Below are positions 1-11,290 of a stretch of 64,000 bases of DNA, in pieces. Positions within the stretch are counted from its first letter, which is position 1, and each line of letters opens with the position of its first letter. A model generated the notes under the pieces. The model was not told where the DNA came from, ran no database searches, and saw only the letters and a list, made by a program, of their open reading frames with translations. The translations under genes and the position numbers were made by a program. The DNA comes from Eupeodes corollae. Its lineage: Eukaryota > Arthropoda > Insecta > Diptera > Syrphidae. The stretch covers positions 132,643,645 through 132,707,644 of the forward strand of contig NC_079147.1 of assembly GCF_945859685.1 (NCBI RefSeq). Direction: 5' to 3'.

Positions 1-149
1 AACCAAAATAAATAAAGCTCATTCGCAATGAACTTTTAATAAGTATTCATAATCGGTATAAAATTACCAGTTGATACTCATAATACCAACTTATCAAATA
101 CTCATAATAACGAGGCAATTTAATTCGGTCAAAAATGATCCTCATTTAA

Positions 150-890
150 AAGTAAAAAAAAATAAAATTCGAATGCCCCTCTCCGAAAAACATGTTAGCA
201 CGAGTTGATATGCTCTTGAGAAATAGTAATAAGGCGATTCAATAATGCTTAAATATTTGGATGCATTAGCAGGAAAAACCGTTGCTATCTAAGAACATCG
301 AAGCTCCATTGAATTTCGAAAAAAACACCTAAGGAAATATGTATACTTTTGGAAAATAGTTCTATGGACCGAAGAAACGAAGATTGACCGCATTGGACCT
401 GACGCCCTAGAGGTCAAGCCTACAAACCAAAGTATACTTTGAAGACGGTCAAACACAGAGGAGGCAGCCTGATAGTTTGGAGCGTTTTCTTGGTTTGTTG
501 TGGGTCCGTTGGTAAGAATTTTTGAACATATTTAGAAACAATATGGAACTACATATTTACAATTCAGTCAATCAATACCAATTAACTGGATTTTCATGTA
601 TGATAATGACCCAAAACTTGCAGCAAAAATCGTGAGAAGTGGCTTACCAATGAATCCATCAACGTTTAGACTTGGCCGGTGCAAATTCCGGATCTTAACC
701 ATACACAGAATTTATGGAAAGATGTCAGGGTTAAGATCTGGCAGCAAAAATTAAAAAAACATTCAGAGGAACTTTTGATTGAAATTCAAGAAGCGTGGAA
801 TTACATTCCCCAGGTAGTTGCAAAAGTGGTAAGTTTACATCGAAGATGTGGGCCAACTTTAAAAATGACTTTTTCAACAGTTATTTGAAT
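150..890 (+). pseudogene. Decayed Tc1-like transposase
   Basis: Stop- and frameshift-ridden reading frames on the plus strand still spell the order of a Tc1-family DDE transposase. Near 360-480 they read like the Tc1 core (LWTEETKID, then TVKHRGGSLIVWSVF). Near 600-620 is DNDPK, the block that normally holds the second catalytic Asp. At 679-760 comes PDLNHTQNLWKDVR, matching the usual PDLNPIENLW block with the third acidic residue replaced or shifted. The last 69 codons are open, the rest are not, so no functional protein is possible. Terminal repeats were not found; the left end may lie outside the window. The family assignment rests on remembered Tc1 consensus blocks. Confidence 0.7.
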
Positions 891-899
891 GTTTGTTGT

Positions 900-1796
900 T
901 TCTACGCCCAAGAATTTGAATTGAATTTCCTAAATAACTACAAAGAAAATTATTTCAATTGTATGCTTAAATAAGTTTGAATATTCGCCTTTTTGTTCAC
1001 TGTGCATACGAATATTAAATTATTTTATTTATAATTAAAAACCTTCATTATTTTTTGAAAATAAATAGTGTGCTATTTCTCTGTCCACAGCTGCACATAA
1101 ATATATAATTGGATGAAAGTAATTTTGAATTTAACAATATTCTAATACAAAATGCAATAAAAGAATTTGACGCAGTGAGTACAAAAGTGATGTAAACAAA
1201 TTTAAGTTTATGAAATTATTTGTGTGGTCTTTCTTCAAGAGTTAAGAGAATTTTGTAAGTTTAATTTAATATTATTATTTTTCTTTTTTCTCAACATAGA
1301 AATTAAAAATATACATCATTTAAGCACCCACCGCAGCGTCATTAAGTAATTGTGTTTTTTTAATTTTTTTATTTAGAATTTTTTACGATATTAAAACTCT
1401 GGTCTTTTTCAAATATGTGTGTTTGTTTTGCTTAGATTCTTTTCCTTGTTGGTTTGTTGTTGCTTTAAGATTTTATGTTCAACAAGTATGATTTTAAAAA
1501 ATGTTGGTGTTTCTGAATGCGAATATAGAGAGCAGTCAAAAATATTGAGAATTGTTGTTGTTGCATTGTATAATTTATTTGGCATTCAAATATATATGTA
1601 TTCCTTCCGTTGGTATAAAATTCATTTCAGATCAGCTTTCATCGTTTGAAAAAGAGATATTAATGTTTTACTTGTTGTATATATTGTTGACGAAACAAGT
1701 TTTTAAATATTTCGCCAGGTTTCCATGTTTGTAGTTGTTTTTTTTTTTTATTTTTGCCGTATTTAAGTTCTTTTGTTTTTGTAAATAAATAATCAT
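900..1796. other. AT-rich intergenic stretch
   Basis: No gene-like reading frame, RNA gene or terminal repeat was recognised here. The segment lies between the Tc1 relic and the 3' end of kra. The stretch near 1740-1760 reads AAAATAAAAA on the minus strand, a possible poly(A) signal for kra. Confidence 0.5.
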
Positions 1797-1813
1797 TTGT
1801 GTACCCTAGAAAG

Positions 1814-4800
1814 TTATTTGTTCGCGTTTTCTTCAGCATGTTCGTCTTGTCCATCTTCGGCATTTTCTGCTTGTTCATCTTCGGATTCTGTTTCTAAAAC
1901 AAAACAAACAAATTACACCAATCAAGAATTGTTTCAAGAGTTTAGTTTAAAATTAAATTATTATTATATATTTCATGTATGCCTTCGATTGTAACATATA
2001 TAAAAATTTAAATTAATACACACCTTCTTCTGCATCTTGAAGCCATTCAACAAGTTTCTTCATTTGCTCCAAGAAATGCATTTTACCTTTAGAAGAATGT
2101 GCTTCTTTGTACCACTTCAAAATTATTTCTTCAGATAGCACTTCAGCTATATCATACAAATAAAAGGAAATAATTAATCAAAACATTGTTTAACACAAAT
2201 AAATTATGTAGAATTTACTTTTGTAGAACAGTAAAATTATTTTCTGGAAAGCCTTCATAAAGTTCATATTTTCATAACAGAATTCTTGGACTTTTAGGAT
2301 CAATGCCAACTCAGAACGATTATTTGAAGCAAATGCTTTTAATAATGGGCAGTAGCCTTTTAAGTGTCTAACTGCCTGATCAGTAACTAGTTCTTCTTTT
2401 TTGTTCCATTCACCGAGTGACATAACTGTCGACCATATCTAATGACAAAGCATGATTTTGTTTTGTTAATTTAATGTTTGTAGAATTATTTTTAAGAGAC
2501 AAGTACTTACAATGTAAATAATTTCATGGTCGGGAATGTTTGATTTGAGTGCAAACTCTTTAATGTCAGCAGCAATTTCTGTGTGTGGTTTATCATCATT
2601 AATGTCATCAAGAAGGGACTGAAATTGAACAAAAATTTGATTAATATTAATAAATATTAAAACGCCAAAATTAAGGGCATTATTGAGATAAACGAATTAG
2701 AAATTATGGGTAGTTTTTTAACACCTACAATACTTAAATGCGTAAACAAAATCTAAAAGGTTTTACCCAGCCATAATCTTTTCGCACATTTTTAAGATCT
2801 AACAACAATTTAAAATCGATTTTTAAAAATTCTAGAGTGGCCTAACCCCTTAAGAGATTTCATGTATTTAAGTAATGAGAATTACTTATCCATATATAAA
2901 AATACATGCAAACATACTTTAAAATTTAAATTATAATGTATGAGCTTTCATTGACCGCCAAGAACTTGGTGTTTAGTAATCTCACGGTAAGCAAAAAGCT
3001 CATTTAACCTTTTATCTTGCATCTTGTACAACATAAATAGCATACCGTTTCCGGGCCAGATCTGTTCTCAAAGATGCCTCTCATAATAACATTAATTTGA
3101 TTCACTAATTAATTAATATAATCTTATGTGGGTGTTAAATATTTCTATATAAACAACATAATAATTAATAATTGTCCACATTTAAATAAAGGCATAAGCA
3201 AAGTTGTTTTTTAAAATTAAAAACCCGATCACTTCATACCTAAAATTATATATAATATGGGATTGTGCACAAACTCAAGTCATCTGGTATAAAATAATAC
3301 TCTATCCAGGATGCCGTTCGTCATCTTTTTTTCTTGGAGTATTTGAGAGACAAATCCGAATAATTTGAAGAAATATCCCACTTTTACCTCCTTTTATGTA
3401 AATAAAAATATATACTTATTTGAATAGTTTCACAAATAAAATGAATTCTATAATAATGAAAATCTAATTGAAAAATAAAATGTAGAATTTAAGGCGGTTC
3501 AAGTTGTATTAAAGGGAAAAATGATAAAACAAATAAATCAAAAAGTCTGAGTTTAGCAAGCTAAATTCTAATACATTGAAATAACAGGTCTAATCTTCAG
3601 AAACTGAATTCTTAATATAAACAAACAGCGAGTGATAGTTTTAAGATTAGTTGTGCACAAACACAAGTCATCTGGTATAAAATGATAATTTATCCAGGAT
3701 GCCGTTTGTCATCATTTTATCTTGGAGTATATGAGAGACAAATCATTGTATTTATAGAAATATCCCACTTTAAGCTCCTTTCTAGGAATAAACTAACCAA
3801 TGGGAAAATAATAGTTTTGAATTTCTCGATCAGAATTTCCTTATAGAATAAGCTCAGAGCTAAAAGTCGTACACATTCATTTAAAGATTATATAGAATAG
3901 TATGTTTGATTCTTCATTGGCCACAGAAATCATTTTTTTTTAATTTCCAAGGCAAGCAAAAAAATCTATTTTTTTCTTGCATCTTTTAACACAATATTAA
4001 GCGTTCGTAAAGCTTAATTCGTTCTCAAAGGTGCTGTGGTATATCAAATTTTAAATTTACACAAATAAAGCCTTCCGGAATTCATCCCCAGCGGAGAGTT
4101 ATGTGGAATAAATTGTTTGATTTTTCATTGGCCACAGAAACCAGTTTTTATTTTGATTTCCAAGGCAAGCAAAAAAATCTATATTTTTCTTGCATCTTTT
4201 AACACAATATTAAGCATTCGTTTAGTTTAATTCGTTCTCAAAGGTGCATTTGTACACATACACAACTTTAAAAAAAAATTACCTGTTGTAGTTCCCGTTT
4301 GGCTTCTTGACTAGCCTGAGCTTTGTGTAGTTTAATAACTTCAGAAAGTTCCTTTTCGAGAAAAACTTTATTTAAATATTCTTCAGTACGTTTGTTTGGT
4401 GGGAAAAATTCCATTAACCTAGAATAAATAATAAAAAAGAAAGTTAAATTTTGTTTATTACAAAAGTTAAAAAAAAAAAACTGTTCAACAAGTTCGATTT
4501 ATGTTTTCCATTTGTAAGTACTTAATAAAACACAATTGAAATCATTTCACTTGCGAATTTTATTAAAATGCTAATAGTTTATCTGGGAGTGTTAATTAAA
4601 GAAGTCAATAAAGAAGAATTGACTTCATCCTGAAACACTCCTGCTGTTGTTACAAATAATAAAATCTTATAATTCGATTCGATTCGATTGTAACTATTTC
4701 AGCCTCGGTTGACATATTGTCTTCTTAATTTGTAAATAAGAAACATGTGAATATTTAGGATAACTTAGAATTGAAATCCTTTCGGTAGCATAATTTTTAA

Positions 4801-7800
4801 TGAGTATTTTTGTAAGAATTCAATGAAACTCAAATAAAATAATTTTATTTGCAATCTTCATAAAAATGTCTTTTCTTTTTTCTGGGAGCGTTAATTAAAG
4901 AAGTCAACTGGTTAATACATTTATTTCTTCCTGAAACTCTCCTTAATCTCGATAAATGAACTCGAACACAGTGAAAAGTATTTGTTTACAGAATGAAACA
5001 TTTGTACGTTAAAAAAAAACAAACTAAGCTACTTACTTGCTTTCTAGTCCACCTTTTTTAAGAGCTTGAACAAGATATGTCATTCCCTTCTCTTGTTTAA
5101 ATGTTAGAAACAGTTCTACAAGAAAATCCAGCGCGATGCCATCTTTAATCAGATGCTCGTTATTTAATACCAACAAAACAGTTGGAGGTATTGCGCCGTT
5201 AACTATAAATATTCAAATAAAAATAATTAGGTTATTTTACGTACATAAGCGATATCACAATTTTGTTAAAAATGTGCATGGATTTGTATCTCTTAGAAAA
5301 TATAGTTTCCAAGTGTCAGTACACCACACTATTTTTGATTTTCCCAACTTTTGTATACTGTATACACAAAATAATTGTTTTAAACATTTAACAAATATAT
5401 AAAGAAGGGGTAAGAAATACATGTTTGTACTTACTCATCCAAAGTGCCGTCATACGAGCCAATTTGACACGCTCGCTAGGAGTAAAGCCTTTAATAAAGA
5501 CCAACACTTTCTTCATTTCCACCTCGAACATCTTTTCCAAGTACTTATATCTACGCATGAGCTTGATGAATACCTGCAATGCAATACAATATTATTAGAA
5601 AAAGTTGTTTTTAGTTTATTTTCTTTAAAACTATATAAGATAGTGTAGTTTAATAACATAAATCGTACTTAAATAACTACATTTATGATAATTTTGAGTG
5701 ATTATAATGTAGCAATCATAGAAATCTTCAAATTCAAATATTTAAATATGAAGACAAGTAATTAGCAGTTAATATAGCATAACTCCGACACCTGCTATCT
5801 TAAGTAATATAGAAAATATTTTAGATAACTGGCTCTAATTGTATGCTTTGAAAAGTTTTTTCTGTATATTAATTTAGAAGAATTTTTGTAGAGCAGAAAT
5901 GTTACACAATATGTTTGACGTTAGGCAAAAAGGACTTAACAGAGACACATAGACTTAATGAACTTAAGACGTTAATATCAAAACAAATACGAATTTTGTT
6001 ATCTTATTGTCTAAAGACTAAATTAATACGACATTTAGCAGATTATCTAGACTATTACACGAATGAGACAATCAAACCGCTGTCACACCAAATCAAAAAC
6101 TTAAAATCCAATTTTTGACTTAAGACCTTCTTACCTAACGTCAAGTAATTTGTTTTGTCTTTTGCAGTGCAAAACTAAATAAGTATGAAAATGTGTAAGT
6201 TGATTCAAGTAAAATTGATGTTGAGTTTAGATTTTATTCCCTAACTAACTAAAGTTTTAAATGTCACAATTTAGAAATCTCCACATTGAATTTTATTTTG
6301 ATCGAATATGGAGACAAGTAAATTGTCAATTTATTATTGCATCACTTCGACACCTATTATCGTAGTATCATAAATTATTTATTATGAAACCGATAACTGG
6401 TTCTAATAGTTTGCATTTTAATAGATACATGATTCTTTCACACCAACATAAAAATAACATAAGAAAATGTAATACACAAATCCGGAAAGCGATTTTTCTT
6501 AAATATAAATGTGTTTGATAATGGCAGCTCAATGTTCGTGGTAGTAGGACTATCCTATTAGAGAACATGAGTTCAATCGTGTTAAAGCTGAAACTATTAT
6601 TTATTTATTTTTTCAGAATTATCTTAATCCGCCAAGCCATAATTTGGAAATTAAAGAAAATAAATTAATAAAATGTTTTAGTCTCCTATAATTTCATTAC
6701 TATACTGACTATGTCCGCATTAGAAAATATTTGAATGAATGATACATTTTATTAAAAGGACACGTGTGATATCTTTTATCATAATAATATGGTTGGCACA
6801 TACAGTATGAGCCACCATGAGTAAAAATTCAATATTTGAATAAAGAACAAATAAATACATGCCTTTGCAAAAATTTTCTAAGAATACAATACCAACAAAA
6901 ATAGGAAAATAAATATATAAAAAATTAACATGCCTGCTCATGGTTTCGCATGGCTTCCATATCTTCGGACGCCTCGAAAATACAATAATTTGTACGAGGT
7001 TTCTCGCCATCCTGAGAAATTGATCCACCAGGAACTAAAATTAAAAATTATTGTTAAAAACAAAAAAAAATATTGACAATATATTATAATTTCTTACCCA
7101 GTAAACCACCAGCAATTAAAATATCAAAAAGTACTTCGCCGTAACGACGATAGTCAAGTTTGTTACCAGCAAGATCTAAATACTTAGAAATTTGTTCCAG
7201 GTCGCCTTCAGTTTTATCGAGACCAGCAATGACCGCGTCACGGAACCCCGTGGGATCGAATTTCTCTTTTTCATCTAATGAAACAAAAATACAAATTAAA
7301 ATAATTAAGGGCTTTACATAAACTAATATTAAAAATACAACTGTTTGTACTTGCTTTTAAAATAAACTTTGTCAAAAAATTATTTTTACAAATTAAAAGG
7401 GATATTAATAATTTTATTAAAATATATATTAGAAATTAACCACAATGTACATTTAATAAAAAGCCAAGTATGATTATGTAAAAACAAAAAACAACGGATA
7501 CTGATGACGATATTGGTAAACTCTCCTGAGGATAGACTTAATGGCTTATTTTCATTTCCAAATAATTTTCTTTTTGATGATTAATTAAGGAATATTTGTT
7601 TGTTTCTATTTATTTAATGAATGAAATATTATCAATAAAAAAAACAAATGTTTAATTTAAGTTAAAATACATTGTTCAATCATAATTTTAAAAAATGAAA
7701 TCAATTTCTTGGCAAAATGTATTATTTTCAAAAGAAATTACAATGTCTGTTTCTTATTTCGATCATATTTATTTATATTGTTATATTTACCTCTTTTTCT

Positions 7801-7851
7801 GGTCTTGATGCGCTGACCTGATAGTACTGGTCGTTCTATTTTTTGACTCAT
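1814..7851 (-). CDS. kra: Krasavietz / eIF5-mimic protein (BZW family), 10 coding exons
   Basis: The spliced product is 436 aa. It starts MSQKIERPVLSGQRIKTRKR, the family N-terminus, and ends in a W2 domain (about residues 250-415, with EWNKKEELV, SELALILKVQEFCYEN and MKAFQKIILLFYK) and an acidic tail. Exons on the minus strand: 7851-7791, 7274-7098, 7034-6934, 5573-5435, 5202-5037, 4418-4283, 2618-2511, 2438-2219, 2146-2024, 1893-1814; phases agree at every junction. The family binds eIF2 and eIF3 in the cytosol and tunes start-codon selection; fly Krasavietz also works with Short stop in axon guidance (established knowledge). A pyrimidine-rich acceptor at 7863-7864, eleven bases before the ATG, implies a separate upstream non-coding exon, which I could not place. 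Intron 3 uses a GC donor. Introns 3, 5 and 6 carry H/ACA snoRNA-like sequences. The length is close to that of the fly protein. Confidence 0.95.
2934..3077 (-). ncRNA. H/ACA snoRNA candidate B1, kra intron 6
   Basis: On the kra strand the 5' hairpin is closed by GCATCTT/AAGATGC and is followed at once by AGATAA, which fits the H box ANANNA. The 3' hairpin is closed by ATGAGCTTT/AAAGCTCAT, nine perfect pairs, followed directly by ACA and three more bases. At 144 nt it has the size of the class. It is the diverged member of a three-copy family with B2 and B3. The guide target was not worked out. Confidence 0.8.
3261..3391 (-). ncRNA. H/ACA snoRNA candidate A1, kra intron 6
   Basis: Read on the minus strand, the 5' hairpin is closed by GGAG/CTCC, followed by H box AGAAAA. 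The 3' hairpin has an upper stem of the ATC-TGG type pairing with CCA-GAT, and ends in ACA plus ATC. About 131 nt. It is paralogous to A2: the pocket region and lower stems are almost unchanged while loops differ, as expected of a guide RNA pair rather than of drifting intron DNA. Confidence 0.75.
3649..3778 (-). ncRNA. H/ACA snoRNA candidate A2, kra intron 6
   Basis: Minus strand: 5' hairpin closed by GGAG/CTCC with an inner AAAT/ATTT stem, H box AGATAA, 3' hairpin with lower stem ACAAAC/GTTTGT and upper stem TGG..ATAA/TTAT..CCA, then ACA plus ACT. About 130 nt. Paralogue of A1 a few hundred bases away in the same intron. Confidence 0.78.
3900..4034 (-). ncRNA. H/ACA snoRNA candidate B2, kra intron 6
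   Basis: Minus strand: 5' hairpin with outer stem GCA-CTTT/AAAG-TGC and a perfect inner stem ATTAAGC/GCTTAAT, H box AGAAAA, 3' hairpin with lower stem GATTTTT/AAGAATC (one G-U pair), then ACA plus TAC. About 135 nt. Very close to B3; the inner stem differs between the two copies. Confidence 0.8.
4111..4247 (-). ncRNA. H/ACA snoRNA candidate B3, kra intron 6
   Basis: Minus strand: same architecture as B2 (outer stem GCA-CTTT/AAAG-TGC, H box AGAAAA, 3' hairpin, ACA plus ATT). The inner stem is shortened to ATTAA/TTAAT because the GC pairs of B2 are changed. About 137 nt. It lies about 30 bases from the exon 6 donor, so it is well inside the intron as seen from the kra transcript. Confidence 0.8.
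4510..4641 (-). ncRNA. H/ACA snoRNA candidate C1, kra intron 5
   Basis: This is the clearest structure of the set. Minus strand: outer stem GGAGTGTT/AACACTCC (8 perfect pairs), inner stem GAAGTCAAT/ATTGACTTC (9 perfect pairs), H box AGATAA directly after the hairpin, 3' hairpin with TTAATAAAA/TTTTATTAA, then ACA plus AAT. About 132 nt. Paralogue of C2. Confidence 0.85.
4808..4942 (-). ncRNA. H/ACA snoRNA candidate C2, kra intron 5
   Basis: Minus strand: outer stem GGAG-GTT/AAC-CTCC with one mismatch, H box AGAAAA, a 3' hairpin and ACA plus AAA. About 135 nt. The segments on both sides of the 5' hairpin pocket match C1, while the inner stem has diverged. Confidence 0.75.
5705..5846 (-). ncRNA. 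H/ACA snoRNA candidate D1, kra intron 3
   Basis: Minus strand: 5' hairpin closed by GCAT/ATGC, H box ATATTA, 3' hairpin with inner stem TCTTCA/TGAAGA, then ACA plus TTA. About 142 nt. Its paralogue D2 lies 400 bases away in the same intron. Confidence 0.72.
5915..6144. mobile_element. MITE with TTGACGTTAGG ends, kra intron 3
   Basis: About 230 bp bounded by imperfect inverted repeats: the left end starts TTGACGTTAGG and continues AA.AAGG.CTTAA, and the right end is its reverse complement. There is no coding sequence of its own. A homologous, internally different copy lies at about 8040-8204, and both contain matching internal blocks (for example ACCAAATCAAAAA). It separates the two D-family snoRNA candidates. 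The superfamily and target duplication could not be settled. Confidence 0.6.
6259..6414 (-). ncRNA. H/ACA snoRNA candidate D2, kra intron 3
   Basis: Minus strand: 5' hairpin closed by GCA/TGC, H box ATAATA, 3' hairpin with outer stem CAATTT/AAATTG and inner stem TCTCCAT/ATGTGGAGA, then ACA plus TTT. The inner stem differs from D1 (TCTTCA/TGAAGA) by changes on both sides that keep pairing, a compensatory change. About 156 nt. Confidence 0.77.
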
Positions 7852-8039
7852 ACAACAAATTGCTAAAAGAAAAAAGAAACACGTATTATATTGTTTGTTA
7901 TAAAAACTTATTGCAAAGGAAGTTTTCTGAAAATAAGACATTGTTTTTTCTTTTATTGCTGTTCTCAGCAATTGACTTCTTGTTCTAGACATAGAATGAA
8001 AAAAACAATTTCCTTAATGCCAAAAGTTAATTTTATATA

Positions 8040-8204
8040 TCTTTGACGTTTGTTGTCTAATTGTCCAAAGACTTAATTAATTTGATATTTAGTAATTGTT
8101 TTAGACCCAAGTCCTTGGTATTAATTGAATTGCTATTATACCAAATCAAAAATCTAAAATTCAACTTTTGACTTAAACCCGTTTTACCTAACGCCAAATT
8201 GAAT
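8040..8204. mobile_element. Second copy of the TTGACGTTAGG MITE
   Basis: About 165 bp, homologous to the element in kra intron 3 at 5915-6144. The right end (ACCTAACGCCAA) is well preserved and the left end is eroded. It lies just upstream of the first coding exon of kra, probably inside a 5'-UTR intron. Confidence 0.5.
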
Positions 8205-11200
8205 TAATTCCCACCAATCTCAACGCTGAGTGTAAGACCTTATTGCTTGGTTTTCTGTATGATTAGGGGAGAAGAGCGCATATAGTACAGTACTACATAA
8301 TACGCTTCCATAGAACTTTTTAAAATGCATTAGTTTTGGTAAACACAAGACTTTGTTCTTCATCCGTGCTCTCTTTCAATTGTTTTTCTTGCTGTTAACA
8401 CAGCAAGACTAAAAATCAATATAATAAAAAAAAAACATCAGAAGCAAATATGGATATGTACATTTATAAATCTTTTTCTTTTGTTGAATAAATTTATAAA
8501 TATAAATGAGCCAATTTGTTGTACCCATGCGGATTCTTCTAAAAACTAAAAAAAAATTGCATTTCAGTGAAAAATTTTAACAAATACCAAATATCATGAA
8601 AATTAAATTAAACTTTCACTAAAATTAAAAGATACGATAGAATGGGATACTAGAATAAAACTGATTGTTTATTTAAAGTTTGAAAGCAACATTACTACAT
8701 TTCTGAACCCAAAATTAATTGGTGAAAGTTGTTTTTGATATTTTCTTTTTTTTTAACATTGATAGAACTAATAAAAGTTATAAAATTCAATAAATTTTGC
8801 GTTTCTAAATTCGGTAATGTTGTTTAATAATGTAACGCTTTTCAGTGGGAGCAGCAGGATTTCACTTTTTTGAAGTCAATGATTAATGTTAAAGCAATTT
8901 GAAAATTATTGAGAGTAAAATATTTACCCCTAGTGGTTTGGCAGTAAAAACAAAGTCAAATTTTGTATCGATATCGTTCATAATTAAACCAAGTGTATTT
9001 TTATGAACTACGATGAAACCTCGCGAGAACAGTCTTAAAATTTAAATTATACTCCAAATACCTCTGATATTGAAATTCTAGTGAAAGATGAGTAAGCTTG
9101 GAGATAACATAACTTGAATTATTCACAGAAAAAGAAATTTTAAGTTTGTGTACTGTTATGTGGTTATTCATCCTATTACCAATTACTTCTTTCTAGGTAC
9201 ACCACGAACAAAGAAAAAACATGCGTTCGTTATGAGAAATTGTACATCCTGTTTTATCTTCTACATTTGCTTTCCGTAATCGGTAACAAGTTTCAAAATG
9301 AAATTATGATAATATAACTATTTCCGAGAAAAATGTTAAAATTAGAAAATCAATTTGCAAGGTAAGTATTTTTTATACAGTATTTGTTTTACACAATTTC
9401 AAGACACTCGACCTTCATTTTTGTTGCCACGTTTCCCATTTACAATTTTTATTTTGGAAATACCAAAATGGACGATTTTTTCCCACTAAGAACAAAGTAA
9501 CCTCAATTAAATTATCTGTGCATGTGGCTCTTCCATTGCAGAGGTATGTATTTTCTTTATTCTAGCCTCTGTCCACAGTTTGCATGAAAAAATTCAATAT
9601 ATTCGAAAGCACCTCCTCCGAAATTAATACAAATGAATCACCAGCACTTCACTTACTTTTATATTTCTTTGTAAGAAGTTTTTTTTAACGAATTTCTCCT
9701 TGGCGGACAATTTTTATTTGTACGAAGGTGTTAGTTCCGTTGTGCTCTTATATAGGTAGTTATCTAATACTTCTGCTTAATTAAGTTACTATCAAAATGT
9801 ACAGCTTATTAATTGAAAAAATGTAAAACAAAAATGACGATTATTAAATTAAACGAAAAATGTGCTTTTTTTAAGCACGAGAAAAAGAAGCTAAGAACTT
9901 GGAACTCCACACACAAGTGAACGAACAAATGACATGAGATGTGACTGTGTAGCTTTATGAATATGAAGAAGCAAGCCAGTGATAGGGAAACTCTGCCCAT
10001 GCCATTAACAGTTCTAACGAGTGAAAGGGATGGCATCAGTTTTCTTTTTTTTTACATATTCCGATTTGGACAAAATGTCGGCCATTAAAAGAAAGTTATA
10101 ATTTTTTCTTTCACTACCATCAACCCAAAAGAAATTCCTATTTATATAAATTCTTAAAAATAATAATTTGTTTTAACAGAAAAGACGAGAAAACATTTAT
10201 CAGTAAAGAAATGTGAAGTTTAATTTTCTTTTCTACACACAAAATTAAGTCGTCACAAAGAGTCGAAGACCACGAGATGGCAGCCATTTTCAATTTGTCC
10301 CAAAAGAACTGGTGTCTCATCTTATAAATTTACATTATTTTAGATTTTTAATATTTTATATGACCAATCTAAGTACATTAATAATTTCTTATAATAAATT
10401 TTATAGATACTTACAATTAAAACAAAAAAATAGTAGCTTGACCCCAAATTTAGTAAAAAAAACTTCTAGCACAACAAGCACACCACGTATGTAGAAGTGA
10501 AGTAGAACGGGAAATGAATGTACTGTATAAAAAAAAATTCAAATTTGAGAATGAGAAGATTTTCGTAGTTTGATCATATAAGATATCGAGTCTCGAAACA
10601 TTGGTGAAACTGGGAAAACGAACAATCCCAAAAATAGGGTATGTATATGTATAACATGATTATTGAGTTTACACTGGTCATTGGAATGTTAAGAAAGATT
10701 TTAACAAAACTATGCCATTGACAAGCATGGTTTAATTAACATTTGACGGGTAGGGACAATTCGATTCCACTCCACATTCGTCAAACATGTTGCAATAACA
10801 TAAAAAATAATTCTTAGACCCGAATTTATAAAAATCGCTTATTCCACTTTTATTACCCGAGTTTACTCAACCAGGAAGAGTTAGGCTGTGGGTTAAAATG
10901 TTCCATAAATACAACAATTAATTAAGGGGTTTAAAATGCGATTTGTTTTTAGACTTTGTTTTAATTTTTGCATAATATCTTCTGTTCCGGCAAAAGTTTA
11001 GCACATCTAATAACTGTCCATAATTAAGACATATTTCCTTTATATAAAAGTGAAAGCAGAAGTGTAATTTAATGATATTAAAAGCATTACAGAATTATAA
11101 GAAAATTTAATTGAGAAAGCAAAGCAAAGCAAACAAAACAGAGTAGAGGGTAAACATACTTCTACCTTACCCATGCAAAATCTACTCGATCACACTAGCG

Positions 11201-11290
11201 AAAAAATACTAATCAATCAAATAAACGTTCTGGAATTTTTTCAATCAGATACAGAAAACGAATTAAAGTTCGGGTCATAGCCAATATCAT
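8205..11290. other. kra upstream region, no gene recognised
   Basis: Long AT-rich stretch without a supported coding exon. It should contain the kra 5'-UTR exon and promoter, because the first coding exon is preceded by a splice acceptor, but no core-promoter motif stands out enough to place them. Confidence 0.4.

Noticed and set aside
5136..5402. 88-codon plus-strand open frame
   Set aside because: It is the opposite strand of kra exon 5 and its intron, with no similarity of its own.
5203..5434. Possible H/ACA snoRNA in kra intron 4
   Set aside because: Two hairpins and an ATACAA hinge can be drawn on the minus strand, but no ACA lies at the right place and there is no paralogue.
7495..7545. 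Box C/D snoRNA-like CTGATGA and CTGA words
   Set aside because: The boxes are on the strand opposite to kra, only about 20 bases apart, and lack terminal pairing.
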